From: QQUD01 sp039029915
Lineage (GTDB): Bacteria; Chloroflexota; Anaerolineae; Promineifilales; Promineifilaceae
Assembly: GCA_039029915.1 (NCBI GenBank)
Contig: JBCCFD010000224.1
Location: 1-12,352, forward strand
Direction of reading: 5' to 3'
Length of the DNA stretch: 12,352 nt
A model generated the notes under the pieces. The model saw only the letters and a program-made list of their open reading frames with translations, was not told where the DNA came from and did no database searches. Both the position numbers and the translations under genes were made by a program. Of this stretch, positions 1 through 7,646 are shown piece by piece (position 1 is the first letter of the stretch; each line of letters starts with the position of its first letter).

Positions 1-28
1 CTCGGTGTCGTAATAAGATATGAGCCAT
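1..28 (-). CDS. nuoF: NADH-quinone oxidoreductase subunit F, first codons only (partial)
   Basis: Only the start is in the window. An ATG at 28-26 opens a frame reading M-A-H-I-L-L-R-H-R before the window edge. A strong ribosome binding site, AGGAGAG, overlaps the nuoE stop and lies about 6 bases upstream. NuoF is the FMN- and 4Fe-4S-carrying NADH-oxidising subunit of complex I, and it normally follows nuoE. The identity rests mainly on that position, the good ribosome binding site and the spacing (11 bases after the nuoE stop). Nine residues are too few to prove the family. Confidence 0.6.
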
Positions 29-39
29 TTTTCGCTCTC

Positions 40-573
40 CTACGATGTCTTTGCATACGATATGCTCTTTTGCACAACTGGATGAGCTGACTTACCTTCA
101 GCAGCCTCTTCCCGAAGTCGAGCAATCAAAGCATCAAATTTCTCTTCATCTAAAAGTTCTTCGAACTTTAAATTGCACTGAAGCATGGGCGCGCGGTCGC
201 AAGCGGCTAAGCACATCACACCTTTAAGCGTAAACATACCGTCATTCGTCGTTCCCTCAACTGGGATATCAAGCTTACGTGACGCCATATCCAAAAACTC
301 ATCCGCTCCCCGTAGGGCACAAGCTAAATCATTGCAAACTTCAAGCACATAACGCCCTACCTTTTCTTCATGGTAGAGCGTGTAAAAACCGGCCAGAGAT
401 AAAATATGAGTCGGATCTAAATCAAGGATTTTAGCGACTTCAATCATCGCTTCACGGTTCAAATTCCCGTATTCCGTTTGAGCTAAATGCATCAATGGTA
501 AGGCAGCTGATTTTTTTGATGGGAACCGCGCTAAAATTCCTTCTATTTCTTTTGCATACTTTTCAGAAAGCAT
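40..573 (-). CDS. nuoE: NADH-quinone oxidoreductase subunit E (24 kDa-type, 2Fe-2S)
   Basis: This is a 177-residue subunit of the peripheral NADH dehydrogenase arm of complex I. The thioredoxin-like 2Fe-2S domain shows its four cysteine ligands: C80 and C85 (CNDLAC), then C121 and C125 (CLAAC), about 35 residues apart. The N-terminal helical part (about 1-60) and the LAGFYTLYHEE segment before the cluster are typical of the family. The cluster (N1a) lies near the FMN on NuoF. I chose the ATG at 573 because AGGAGA lies 5-6 bases upstream. An in-frame TTG at 642 would overlap the end of nuoD and add 23 residues unlike the family. The gene follows nuoD by 28 bases and precedes nuoF by 11, so they are probably cotranscribed. 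Length is normal. Confidence 0.95.
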   Translation of the reverse strand: MLSEKYAKEIEGILARFPSKKSAALPLMHLAQTEYGNLNREAMIEVAKILDLDPTHILSLAGFYTLYHEEKVGRYVLEVCNDLACALRGADEFLDMASRKLDIPVEGTTNDGMFTLKGVMCLAACDRAPMLQCNLKFEELLDEEKFDALIARLREEAAEGKSAHPVVQKSISYAKTS

Positions 574-601
574 GTCTTCTCCTGTAAAAAAGCTTACGTT
601 T

Positions 602-1858
602 CTACCGGTCAATTTCACCGAGAACAATGTCAATAGAGCCAATAATAGCTACAAGGTCAGCCACAAAAACACCTTTGGACATGTTAGGTAAAGCAGCTAA
701 ATTAACAAAAGATGGTGTTCTAAAATGAACGCGGGCTGGTTTTGGCCCACCATCGCCTCGAATATATACACCTAACTCACCACGCGGTGATTCAATACTA
801 TGATAAACTGAGCCGACTGGCGCACTAAAGCCCTCTGTCCAAATCTTGAAATGATGGATAACAGCTTCCATGCTTCGCCCCAATTCAGAACGAGGTGGCG
901 GAACAATTTTTCGGTCGCTGATGTTTACCGGACCTTCTGGTAATTTATCGATCGCCTGACGAATGATACGCAAACTCTCACGCATTTCTCGCATACGACA
1001 AGCATATCGCGCATAAACATCACCATCAGTCTCAAGGGGAACATCAAATTCATAGTTCTCATAACCGGTGTAAGGTTGAGATTTACGAATATCCCAATCT
1101 ACACCTGACCCACGTAAGCTAGCACCTGTCATCCCCCAGGCAACTGCATCCTCACCGGAAATGTACCCAATCCCTTTGGTTCGTTCGAGGAAGATGGGGT
1201 TATTTTTGAGCAAAGCTTCATAGTCAGCAATTTTAGCGGGGAAAAAATCGAGGAATTGACGAATTGCAGGTTCGAACTCCTCAGGAACATCTCGCCACAT
1301 CCCGCCGGGGCGGAAGTAGCTCACCATCATGCGTTGTCCTGCGCACATCTCGAATACATCTAGAATGTATTCACGTTCGCGGAAGCAGTAGAGGAAAACG
1401 GACATTGCTGCCAGATCAAGTGCATGTGTTCCTAACCAGACCAAGTGACTAGAAATTCGTGCCATCTCAGAAAGGATGACTCGAATTACCTGCGCGCGGG
1501 GAGTTGCTTCAACATCGAGAAGTTTTTCAACAGCCAAAACATAACCGAGATTATTTGACATGGGTGCCAAGTAATCTAGACGATCGGTCATCACCAAGCC
1601 TTTGGTATATGGTTTTGATTCCATTGTTTTCTCGACACCTGTGTGCAAGAAACCTATATCTGGTGCACAGTTGACAATGGTCTCCCCATCAAGCTCCAGA
1701 AGCAAGCGAAGCACGCCGTGCGTACTAGGATGTTGAGGCCCCATGCTCAAAAGCATGTTTTCTTCAGGGTTATCAATCTGCATCCCCGTGCCAAGCTTTG
1801 CACGAAGTTCTTCTACTGACATTTCTTGAATTGTGTCGCTACCTGCGGTTAACGTCAT
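602..1858 (-). CDS. nuoD: NADH-quinone oxidoreductase subunit D (49 kDa-type)
   Basis: A 418-residue core subunit of the complex I connecting module, related to the large subunit of NiFe hydrogenases, which with NuoB forms the quinone-binding site. The N-terminal beta strands carry SMGPQHPSTHG (residues 38-48), whose two histidines (H43, H47) line the quinone pocket in this family. Further family signatures are TGVEKTMESKPY, DRLDYLAPMSNN, the EMARISSHL helix and FRPGGMWRDVP. The C-terminus ends in the usual VLGEIDR, so the protein is complete. The ATG at 1858 has GAGGT four bases upstream. The hydrogenase nickel cysteines are absent, as expected. The 125-base gap to nuoC upstream is longer than other gaps in this operon; nuoE follows after 28 bases. 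Confidence 0.97.
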   Translation of the reverse strand: MTLTAGSDTIQEMSVEELRAKLGTGMQIDNPEENMLLSMGPQHPSTHGVLRLLLELDGETIVNCAPDIGFLHTGVEKTMESKPYTKGLVMTDRLDYLAPMSNNLGYVLAVEKLLDVEATPRAQVIRVILSEMARISSHLVWLGTHALDLAAMSVFLYCFREREYILDVFEMCAGQRMMVSYFRPGGMWRDVPEEFEPAIRQFLDFFPAKIADYEALLKNNPIFLERTKGIGYISGEDAVAWGMTGASLRGSGVDWDIRKSQPYTGYENYEFDVPLETDGDVYARYACRMREMRESLRIIRQAIDKLPEGPVNISDRKIVPPPRSELGRSMEAVIHHFKIWTEGFSAPVGSVYHSIESPRGELGVYIRGDGGPKPARVHFRTPSFVNLAALPNMSKGVFVADLVAIIGSIDIVLGEIDR

Positions 1859-1859
1859 A

Positions 1860-1983
1860 ATTACCTCACGAGACTAGCTTTCCGAATACATTATTGCGTT
1901 AGTATTCAACAAATAATGTAATTGTCTAATTGCCAAATAATCATTACCTGCGAATAAATTCTAGGTGATTTTTTAATGTGATA
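1860..1983 (-). promoter_or_regulatory. nuoC-nuoD spacer with a small hairpin and a possible internal promoter
   Basis: This AT-rich spacer interrupts an otherwise tight operon. It holds a 7-bp inverted repeat, CATTATT (1889-1895) and AATAATG (1912-1918), with a 16-base loop. Read on the minus strand there is a loose sigma-70 pattern, TAGACA, 16 bases, AATACT, overlapping the hairpin. A GAGGT ribosome binding site for nuoD ends four bases before its ATG. The hairpin is directly visible. A role as RNA processing site, attenuator or secondary promoter is speculative. Confidence 0.3.
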
Positions 1984-2499
1984 CTAGTCTTTTGCGTATG
2001 GTTTTTTGGAATCAATCTCTTTGTAATTAAAAGAGAATTGAACTTCTTCGTACCCAAGTGGGTAATCTTTACGAAGTGGATGCCCTTGCCAATCTTCTGG
2101 TAAAAATAAACGGCGAAGGCTTTTATTATTTTTGAATTTCACGCCCATCAGATCCCAAACTTCTGTTTCTAACCATGTGGCAATGGGCCAGATCGAAGCT
2201 AATGTTTCAGGACCGCTGTCTGGGTCTTCAACTTCAACTTTCAGGCGAAGCCTATATTTGTTTGGAATAGAGTAAAGATGGTAGCTCACCAAGAATCTGG
2301 GGAAGTCTGGCAACATATCATCAGCAACGATATCTGAAAGAAAATCAAATTGAAATTCATCACGCATTAACTTGGCAACTTTTTTTAATTGCCCTTTCTT
2401 AATTAATAATGTTTGCTCACCCCGAAAGTCGTCAGTTGCTTCAATGGCTTGGGGCAGCGTAGATTTCACTTTATCAACTATTTGCTGAGCTATACTCAT
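1984..2499 (-). CDS. nuoC: NADH-quinone oxidoreductase subunit C (30 kDa-type)
   Basis: A 171-residue subunit of the complex I connecting module; it packs against NuoD and carries no cofactor. The N-terminal alpha/beta domain ends in LYSIPNKYRLRLKVEV (75-90). The C-terminal signature follows: ETEVWDLMGVKF (111-122), then LRRLFLPEDWQGHPLRKDYP (128-147). One deviation is visible: the usual EGHPDLRR loop reads KNNKSLRR here, so the first Gly-His-Pro is missing while the second (GHPLRKDYP) is intact. The ATG at 2499 has AGGA about 9 bases upstream. It starts 28 bases after nuoB and is a separate gene, not the NuoCD fusion of enterobacteria. Length is normal to slightly short. Confidence 0.95.
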   Translation of the reverse strand: MSIAQQIVDKVKSTLPQAIEATDDFRGEQTLLIKKGQLKKVAKLMRDEFQFDFLSDIVADDMLPDFPRFLVSYHLYSIPNKYRLRLKVEVEDPDSGPETLASIWPIATWLETEVWDLMGVKFKNNKSLRRLFLPEDWQGHPLRKDYPLGYEEVQFSFNYKEIDSKKPYAKD

Positions 2500-2527
2500 A
2501 AGTTTGGTCCTAAAGCATCTCTATCAA

Positions 2528-3010
2528 TTATGCGTAGTCGACGATTCTTTCACCGCGAATGCGTTCATGCAATGTCATAATGCCGTCAATAAGGGCTTCA
2601 GGGCGAGGCGGGCAACCAGCTACATAAACATCAACGGGCACAATTTCATCAACCCCCTGGACAATAGCATAGTTGTTAAAAACACCGCCACAGGAGGCGC
2701 AATCGCCCATAGCAATAACCCATTTTGGCTCAGGCATTTGATCATACAAACGACGAACAACAGGCGCCATTTTGCGAGAAACGCGCCCAGCCACAATCAT
2801 AAGGTCTGCTTGACGAGGTGTTGGGCGATTTAGCTCCATCCCAAACCGAGACGCATCATACCCTGCAGATTGAGAGGCCATCATTTCGATAGCGCAACAG
2901 GCTAAACCAAACAGAAGAGGCCACATCGCATTAGTTCGGCCCCAATTAACTAAATCTTCTAATCGGTGGGTGACAATTCCCATATCACCTAATTTTTGTT
3001 CTAATCCCAT
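2528..3010 (-). CDS. nuoB: NADH-quinone oxidoreductase subunit B (PSST-type, cluster N2)
   Basis: A 160-residue subunit that binds the terminal 4Fe-4S cluster N2, which passes electrons to quinone at the NuoB/NuoD interface. The ligands are visible: the adjacent cysteines C38-C39 (GLACCAIEMM), C104 (GDCASCGG) and C133 (VAGCPPRPEALIDG). The SRFGMELNRPTPRQADLMIVAGRV stretch of the family is also present across residues 54-77. The start is the ATG at 3010, which overlaps the last 10 bases of nuoA and suggests translational coupling. A TTG at 3121 would add 37 residues lying wholly over nuoA and unlike NuoB, so it is rejected. Length is normal and no defects are seen. Confidence 0.97.
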   Translation of the reverse strand: MGLEQKLGDMGIVTHRLEDLVNWGRTNAMWPLLFGLACCAIEMMASQSAGYDASRFGMELNRPTPRQADLMIVAGRVSRKMAPVVRRLYDQMPEPKWVIAMGDCASCGGVFNNYAIVQGVDEIVPVDVYVAGCPPRPEALIDGIMTLHERIRGERIVDYA

Positions 3011-3369
3011 TCGAGTACACCTTTTTTCCAAACCCAGAGGTCGCCAAGAATAAAGATAAACATGAATATCAACATGGCGTACAAACCAAATAAGCCTAGT
3101 TTGCGAAACGTTATGGCCCAAGGAACTAACAAGATAATATCAACATCAAAGAGAATGAAAAGCACTGCCAATCGGTAAAACTTGACCGGCAATCTTCTTT
3201 GTGCCTCACCAATTGGCGCCATTCCAGATTCGTAAGGGGCCATCATCCGCGAATCGGGTGCATGCTTACGGCTTGGACCAAGATTTATTGAAAGGAATGT
3301 CAATAGTACGGGAAGCACAATAGCGATTCCGAGAAGGACTGCTATTGGAAGATAAAGGGTTAAATTCAT
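3001..3369 (-). CDS. nuoA: NADH-quinone oxidoreductase subunit A
   Basis: A 122-residue membrane subunit of complex I at the junction of the membrane and peripheral arms, next to the quinone channel. Three hydrophobic helices are seen (about 4-27, 65-86 and 93-113). Between the first two is the conserved loop with APYESGMAPIG (44-54). The second helix reads FYRLAVLFILFDVDIILLVPWA (64-85); the acidic residue usually found as Glu in FDVE is Asp77 here, a conservative change. The ATG at 3369 is preferred because it begins directly before the first helix. A TTG at 3381 would add four residues and sits one base after an AGGAAAG, so it cannot be excluded. This is the first gene of the nuo operon and overlaps nuoB by 10 bases. 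Confidence 0.95.
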   Translation of the reverse strand: MNLTLYLPIAVLLGIAIVLPVLLTFLSINLGPSRKHAPDSRMMAPYESGMAPIGEAQRRLPVKFYRLAVLFILFDVDIILLVPWAITFRKLGLFGLYAMLIFMFIFILGDLWVWKKGVLEWD

Positions 3370-3466
3370 AGATGCTACCAACTTTCCTGAAGGGTATTAT
3401 TGACTGGAACTATTCTTAAAAGACTTGCTTATATTGTTTAGTAATTGTCCAGTTTCCAATATGTGC

Positions 3467-3495
3467 ATTCTATCACAATCAAAATCGAGGGGCAA
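3467..3495 (-). promoter_or_regulatory. Candidate extended -10 promoter of the nuo operon
   Basis: On the minus strand TTGCCC (3495-3490) is followed, after exactly 17 bases, by TAGAAT (3472-3467). That is four of six and five of six matches to the sigma-70 boxes. A TG one base upstream of the -10 makes it an extended -10. Transcription would begin near 3460 and leave a leader of about 90 bases before nuoA. The leader contains a 6-bp inverted repeat, ACTGGA (3403-3408) and TCCAGT (3448-3453). Not experimentally shown. Confidence 0.5.
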
Positions 3496-3741
3496 CCAAG
3501 TTAAGGTGCGGTTAACAGTCGTTTTTTCCTAAAAATACACCTTAGTACCACTTGGAAAACGGAGTTAGTGCAGCCATGGTACCAAAGAAAATGACTTTCA
3601 CTAAACTAAATCAGTGTGCAGGCCATTCAGGAAGGCTGGGCAGAGGCGTGAAAGGCACACTAGACATCAAAAATTTGGACATCAAGATAGCTCAATCAGT
3701 CAAGCCTAATTTCTAACCGCAGGATAAATCACTTAACAATT
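3496..3741. other. Intergenic stretch without a recognised gene
   Basis: About 250 bases lie between the nuo promoter and the rpoD terminator. I recognise no gene or known RNA family. Visible structure: AGTGTGC and GCACACT form a 7-bp inverted repeat around the GC-rich patch at about 3614-3663, and GACATCAA is directly repeated at 3663-3670 and 3678-3685. A 46-codon plus-strand frame (3576-3716, ATG to TAA) has GGAG 11 bases upstream, but no family resemblance, so I do not call it a gene. The local GC content of the patch is higher than its AT-rich flanks, which could fit a small structured RNA. Confidence 0.4.
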
Positions 3742-3775
3742 AAAGCAAAAAGCCCGCGCTTTTCAGCACAGGCTT
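3742..3775 (-). terminator. Intrinsic terminator of the dnaG-rpoD operon
   Basis: Read on the minus strand, AAGCCTGTGC pairs with GCGCGGGCTT around a TGAAAA loop. This gives a 10-bp stem with two G-T pairs, running into TTTTTGC. It begins about 32 bases after the rpoD stop. The uridine run lies only on the minus-strand side, so it serves rpoD rather than any plus-strand transcript. Confidence 0.8.
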
Positions 3776-3806
3776 CCTTATTATTAATGATCTACAAATT
3801 TTGAAG

Positions 3807-5504
3807 CTAGCTCAAATAATCTCGTAATGATTTACTGCGACTTGGGTGGCGCAATTTACGCAACGCTTTTGCCTCAATCTGACGAATTCGCTCGCGGGTT
3901 ACGCCAAAACTACGGCCGACTTCCTCCAGCGTATGATCCTTACCATCGTTTAGGCCAAACCGCATTTCTAGCACTTCTCGCTCACGTTCACTTAAGAATC
4001 CAAGCACGTTGCGAATTTGCTCACGCAGAAGCTCTTTTGAAGCGGCATCCACAGGTTCTAAGGCTGATTCGTCGGGAATAAAATCACCGTACTCTGTCGC
4101 ATCTTCATTACCGACTGGGGACTCAAGCGACATTGGATCCATGGAAATGCGCAGGATGTCTCGGATTTTACTAATGGCTTGCTTCCATTTACGGTTGAGA
4201 ACGGGATCGATCTTTGTTCCTTCAACAAGTGCCTCTTTAATTTCGTTTGATTCTTCAGGCGTCAAATAATCCATTTCAAGTGCTAATTCTTCAACCGTTG
4301 GCTCGTGATTTAACACCTGTACCAAATCACGCTGCATCTTGACAATTTTGTTGATGGTTTCGAACATGTGCACAGGGATGCGAATTGTTCGCGCTTGGTC
4401 TGCAATAGCCCGGCTAACCGCTTGGCGAATCCACCAGGTGGCATAGGTGCTGAACTTATACCCTTTTGTGTGGTCAAATTTTTCAACAGCCCGTAACAAA
4501 CCGACATTACCTTCTTGCACAAGGTCTAACAAGTGGATACCTCGACCCATATATCGTTTTGCTACGCTAACAACTAGACGAAGGTTGGCACCAGTAAGGT
4601 TTTCCTTTGCCTCTTCAGCAAGATCATAAATCATATATTCGTTGAATTTCAATCCAACTTTATCTTGGGAAAGCCATTGATCCATTGTGGATTGGGCTAC
4701 GAGTTCGCTTTCTTTCTCAAATTGACTACGCAGCTTTTTGCTTATGTCTCGTGGCAATAGATAAAGGGCAGTAAACATGTGGAAGGCACTTTGTGATAGG
4801 TCATACCAATTATCTTCTTGACCCCAGTTTCCATTGTTTAGGTAGTTCCGCAAGTAGGATTTTTCTTCAGACTGCCAGGTTTTCCGCAGCTGTGAGGCTT
4901 CGTCAATGAGAGCTGGCATATCTATGTGACTAATGCCGAGCTTGTCACTTTCTTCTTTGGCTATTTCGTAATTGGCGAGTAAGTTGCCGTAATTCCTAGA
5001 CATGACTAGGAAATCTACCTCATCTTCCCCAAAGGCTTCATCAAAATCTTCGTTTACCTCTTTGCCAATTTCTTCTAGGACGTTGGATGCAGCGAGTTGG
5101 GTTGAGAGCCATATTTCTTGTTTTGGAGCCAACAAGGGCACTTTGCCAATCTCTTTAAGATAGGTGTGAACCGGGTCGTCTTCTGCATCGGAAGGTAGAA
5201 GAGGGGTATTTGTTGTTGTGCTGGTGTCTTCTTCTGAGAGATCGAGCAAGCGATTGGAGCTGGTAAGACCCGATTTGGCGGTGCCGCTTGCTGAAATAAT
5301 TTGGATATCGTGTTTTTGAAGTTGAGCATAAAGCCGTTCAGCTTGATCATCATCAGCTGAGGCTAAGAGGGCTTGCACTTCTGATTCATCAATTTCTCGA
5401 TTACGACGCGCTTTACGCACCAGTGATTCGATATCGATGGTTTCAACTTCATCTTCGAGTTCATCATCTTCAAAGTCAGGTTGTTCTACTAGATTATCTA
5501 ACAT
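3807..5504 (-). CDS. rpoD: RNA polymerase primary sigma factor SigA/RpoD
   Basis: A 565-residue housekeeping sigma-70 that directs RNA polymerase to -10/-35 promoters. Domains: an acidic N-terminal region 1.1-like part (1-100); region 1.2 with DPVHTYLKEIGKVPLL (110-125); a long non-conserved region (about 141-298); region 2 from NLRLVVSVAKRYMGRG (307-322) through the melting/-10 motif YKFSTYATWWIRQAVSRAI (349-367); region 3 (about 381-480); region 4 with its helix-turn-helix HTLEEVGRSFGVTRERIRQI (524-543). Region 3 holds about 35 extra residues (about 416-447) compared with E. coli before the PMSLESPVG motif, which I associate with Chloroflexota. The ATG at 5504 has AGGA eight bases upstream. 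It starts 8 bases after dnaG, matching the classical dnaG-rpoD arrangement. Confidence 0.97.
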   Translation of the reverse strand: MLDNLVEQPDFEDDELEDEVETIDIESLVRKARRNREIDESEVQALLASADDDQAERLYAQLQKHDIQIISASGTAKSGLTSSNRLLDLSEEDTSTTTNTPLLPSDAEDDPVHTYLKEIGKVPLLAPKQEIWLSTQLAASNVLEEIGKEVNEDFDEAFGEDEVDFLVMSRNYGNLLANYEIAKEESDKLGISHIDMPALIDEASQLRKTWQSEEKSYLRNYLNNGNWGQEDNWYDLSQSAFHMFTALYLLPRDISKKLRSQFEKESELVAQSTMDQWLSQDKVGLKFNEYMIYDLAEEAKENLTGANLRLVVSVAKRYMGRGIHLLDLVQEGNVGLLRAVEKFDHTKGYKFSTYATWWIRQAVSRAIADQARTIRIPVHMFETINKIVKMQRDLVQVLNHEPTVEELALEMDYLTPEESNEIKEALVEGTKIDPVLNRKWKQAISKIRDILRISMDPMSLESPVGNEDATEYGDFIPDESALEPVDAASKELLREQIRNVLGFLSEREREVLEMRFGLNDGKDHTLEEVGRSFGVTRERIRQIEAKALRKLRHPSRSKSLRDYLS

Positions 5505-5512
5505 GGTATTTC

Positions 5513-7474
5513 CTATAAACGGCCGTTTGCAGCTTCTTCAGCTCTTCTTCGACTGGTGGCAGACATGGCGCTTTTGGCTTTGTTTAAACTCAAACTTTCT
5601 AGGTGGCTTTTTGCGATTTGCTGTTCATACAGCTTTGCAGATTCTTGATCATTCTGCCTCTTGGCTTCGTCAAAAAGCACCTTGATTTTTTGATTAAACA
5701 GTTTATTCTTCTGCAATCGCCATTCTAAAACCGATAGTAAAAGCTTATCTGCAAGACGGTCTAATTCCGATTCGGGTGTAGGTTTTAGTGCAAGCAACTG
5801 GTGCACCCGTTCTTGGAGTGCGGTATCTAAACTATCGCACAATTCATCTGGTGTGGCAAACCTTCCCCCCCTATTTAAATGGTACATTTGTCGTAAAATT
5901 GATTGATCTTCGATTGTCTCAAAATCGTTTTCATCAACAGGGGACTGACTAATCGATTCTAGTTTTGAATTCACTTCAACAATCATGGCCGGATAATGAA
6001 TGCATTGGCACAAATAATTGCTTTCTCGGTGACTAAATGTAAGTCGATTAGGACGTCTACCTAGTTTAGGACTCGGTGTTGGTGCTCGCGATTGATTACG
6101 TTGCGGTGTTACTTGATAACTCTGCTGTCTTTTTTGCGGCAAACGAATTTGTCGAAGCGCCCGTTCATCAGTTTTGAGGGCACGCGCTAGGTATTGCCAA
6201 TAATGGTCGCGTTCAACTGGATTTTGATTGTCTTTAATTAATGGGATGACCTGTTCAGCCACGGCCGTTTTTGCCTTTGGATCTTCAAAATTCAAACCCT
6301 GTGTGGCCACATCTATCACGTAAGACACCACCGGCTTTGCCGCGGACACCAACTTCGTCCATAACACAGGATCATGGCGAATGATATCATCAGGGTCTTT
6401 CCCTTCTGGCATTGACATGATCCGAATATCAGCTTGGAGTCGGCCCTCGTGCTTCACCAAACCACGAGCGTCAAACTTAACTTCAATATCTCGATCTAAC
6501 GTTTCGCGAGCCACTTGAAGGCTACGCATGGTTGCTTTTACCCCCGCCGCATCTGCATCTAACGCCAATACGAATCTTTTTGTATAACGTTTCAATAAGG
6601 TAAGCTGCGTTTCGGTCAGGGCTGTACCCATTTGGGCGACGACATTATTAAACCCAGCTTGCCACGCTTGAATGACGTCCATGTATCCTTCAACAATGAC
6701 CGCCTGCCGGGCTTCCCGAATGCCCCGTTTGGCATGATCGAGGCCGAAGAGCAGGTTGCTTTTGTCAAAAAGCTTGGTTTGAGGTGAATTTAAATATTTA
6801 GGAATGCCGTCTTTTTCTAGGGTTCGGGCACCAAAACCAACCACCTTACCATCTACATTCCGAATCGGAATCATTAGCCGATTGCGGAAGCGATCATATT
6901 TTGATTTTTTTTCTTCATTTTCGGTAAGGAGTCCAGCGGCTAATAATATTTTGTCATCATATCCCTGAGAGTTGAAATGGGAGCGACACGCATCCCAAGA
7001 ATCAAGGGCAAATCCGATTTGAAATTGTGCAATAGCTTGATCATTCAGGGAACGGCCGTCGACATAGGTTCGGGCCATCTCTGCTTGGGGTGCATGTAGA
7101 AACAATTGATGAAAATAATCAGCCGCCGCTGTTAAAAGGGAAGAGAGTTTAGATTCAGCCGCTTTTTTCTTTGGATCAACCGGTTTAGGAGGTTCAAGCT
7201 CAACACCCGCTTTGGCTGCTAAGCTTTTAAGGGCATCTTTAAAATCTAATCCCTCTTGCTTCATAACAAAAGAGAAGATGTCGCCCCCTTCAGCACAAGC
7301 CCCAAAGCAACGCCACGTTTGCGTTTCTGGGAAAACATAAAAAGCAGGGGTTCTGGTATTAGAATGGAACGGACAAAAACCCGCGTAGGATCGACCAGAC
7401 TTGCGCAATTGCACATAGTCTGAAACGATATCCACAATGTCGAGTCTACTTTTTATTTCTTGGGTAACAGTCAT
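5513..7474 (-). CDS. dnaG: DNA primase DnaG
   Basis: A 653-residue primase that makes RNA primers at the replication fork and is recruited by the DnaB helicase. The N-terminal zinc ribbon has C34 and H37 (CPFH), C56 and C60 (CFGAC); the last pair is spaced C-x3-C, one residue longer than the usual CFGC. The RNA polymerase/TOPRIM core carries EGYMDV (261-266) and ALDADAAG (303-310), with metal-binding Glu261, Asp305 and Asp307, then GKDPDD (357-362). About 20 extra residues (about 331-350) sit just before that last motif. A Pro/Arg/Gln-rich linker follows (about 445-490), then a helical C-terminal domain expected to bind DnaB. The ATG at 7474 lacks a clear Shine-Dalgarno site, but the zinc ribbon position fixes the start. 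It is followed 8 bases later by rpoD. Confidence 0.97.
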   Translation of the reverse strand: MTVTQEIKSRLDIVDIVSDYVQLRKSGRSYAGFCPFHSNTRTPAFYVFPETQTWRCFGACAEGGDIFSFVMKQEGLDFKDALKSLAAKAGVELEPPKPVDPKKKAAESKLSSLLTAAADYFHQLFLHAPQAEMARTYVDGRSLNDQAIAQFQIGFALDSWDACRSHFNSQGYDDKILLAAGLLTENEEKKSKYDRFRNRLMIPIRNVDGKVVGFGARTLEKDGIPKYLNSPQTKLFDKSNLLFGLDHAKRGIREARQAVIVEGYMDVIQAWQAGFNNVVAQMGTALTETQLTLLKRYTKRFVLALDADAAGVKATMRSLQVARETLDRDIEVKFDARGLVKHEGRLQADIRIMSMPEGKDPDDIIRHDPVLWTKLVSAAKPVVSYVIDVATQGLNFEDPKAKTAVAEQVIPLIKDNQNPVERDHYWQYLARALKTDERALRQIRLPQKRQQSYQVTPQRNQSRAPTPSPKLGRRPNRLTFSHRESNYLCQCIHYPAMIVEVNSKLESISQSPVDENDFETIEDQSILRQMYHLNRGGRFATPDELCDSLDTALQERVHQLLALKPTPESELDRLADKLLLSVLEWRLQKNKLFNQKIKVLFDEAKRQNDQESAKLYEQQIAKSHLESLSLNKAKSAMSATSRRRAEEAANGRL

Positions 7475-7541
7475 GTAATGACCAAAATGTTAATTATTTC
7501 TTTGCCTTGTTTCACTTTTTTGCTTTGGGTACAGATTGCAA

Positions 7542-7547
7542 ATTATA
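7542..7547 (-). promoter_or_regulatory. Candidate -10 box of the dnaG-rpoD promoter
   Basis: A perfect TATAAT on the minus strand lies 67 bases upstream of the dnaG ATG in an AT-rich spacer. The best -35 at 17-bp spacing is a weak TAGAAT (7565-7570). Initiation near 7535 would give a leader of about 60 bases. The weak -35 suggests either modest constitutive use or help from an activator. Confidence 0.5.
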
Positions 7548-7646
7548 CCTTAATCCTTACATTTATTCTAAAAATAAGGGTTAAGATTTGATGAATTTTC
7601 GAGGGGATGTATGAGAGTTAGATGGAAAACTATGGCGTGAGTGAAA

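Noticed and set aside
45..227. Plus-strand open frames over nuoE, nuoD, rpoD, dnaG and the GlyRS chimera
   Set aside because: They lie opposite well-conserved genes, have no family resemblance or good ribosome binding sites, and are shadow frames. The one listed here is typical.
3011..3121. Extended NuoB start (TTG at 3121)
   Set aside because: The 37 extra residues lie wholly over nuoA in another frame and do not resemble NuoB; the ATG at 3010 gives the family's usual beginning.
3610..3665. Resemblance to SRP RNA (CAGGCC...GGAAGG) or to RNase P (GTGAAAGG)
   Set aside because: Only a few bases match, the flanking pairings and conserved loops are missing, and the region is too short for RNase P RNA.
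4310..4522. Minus-strand alternative frames inside rpoD and the GlyRS chimera
   Set aside because: The overlapping frames are fully explained by conserved sigma-70 and GlyRS coding sequence.
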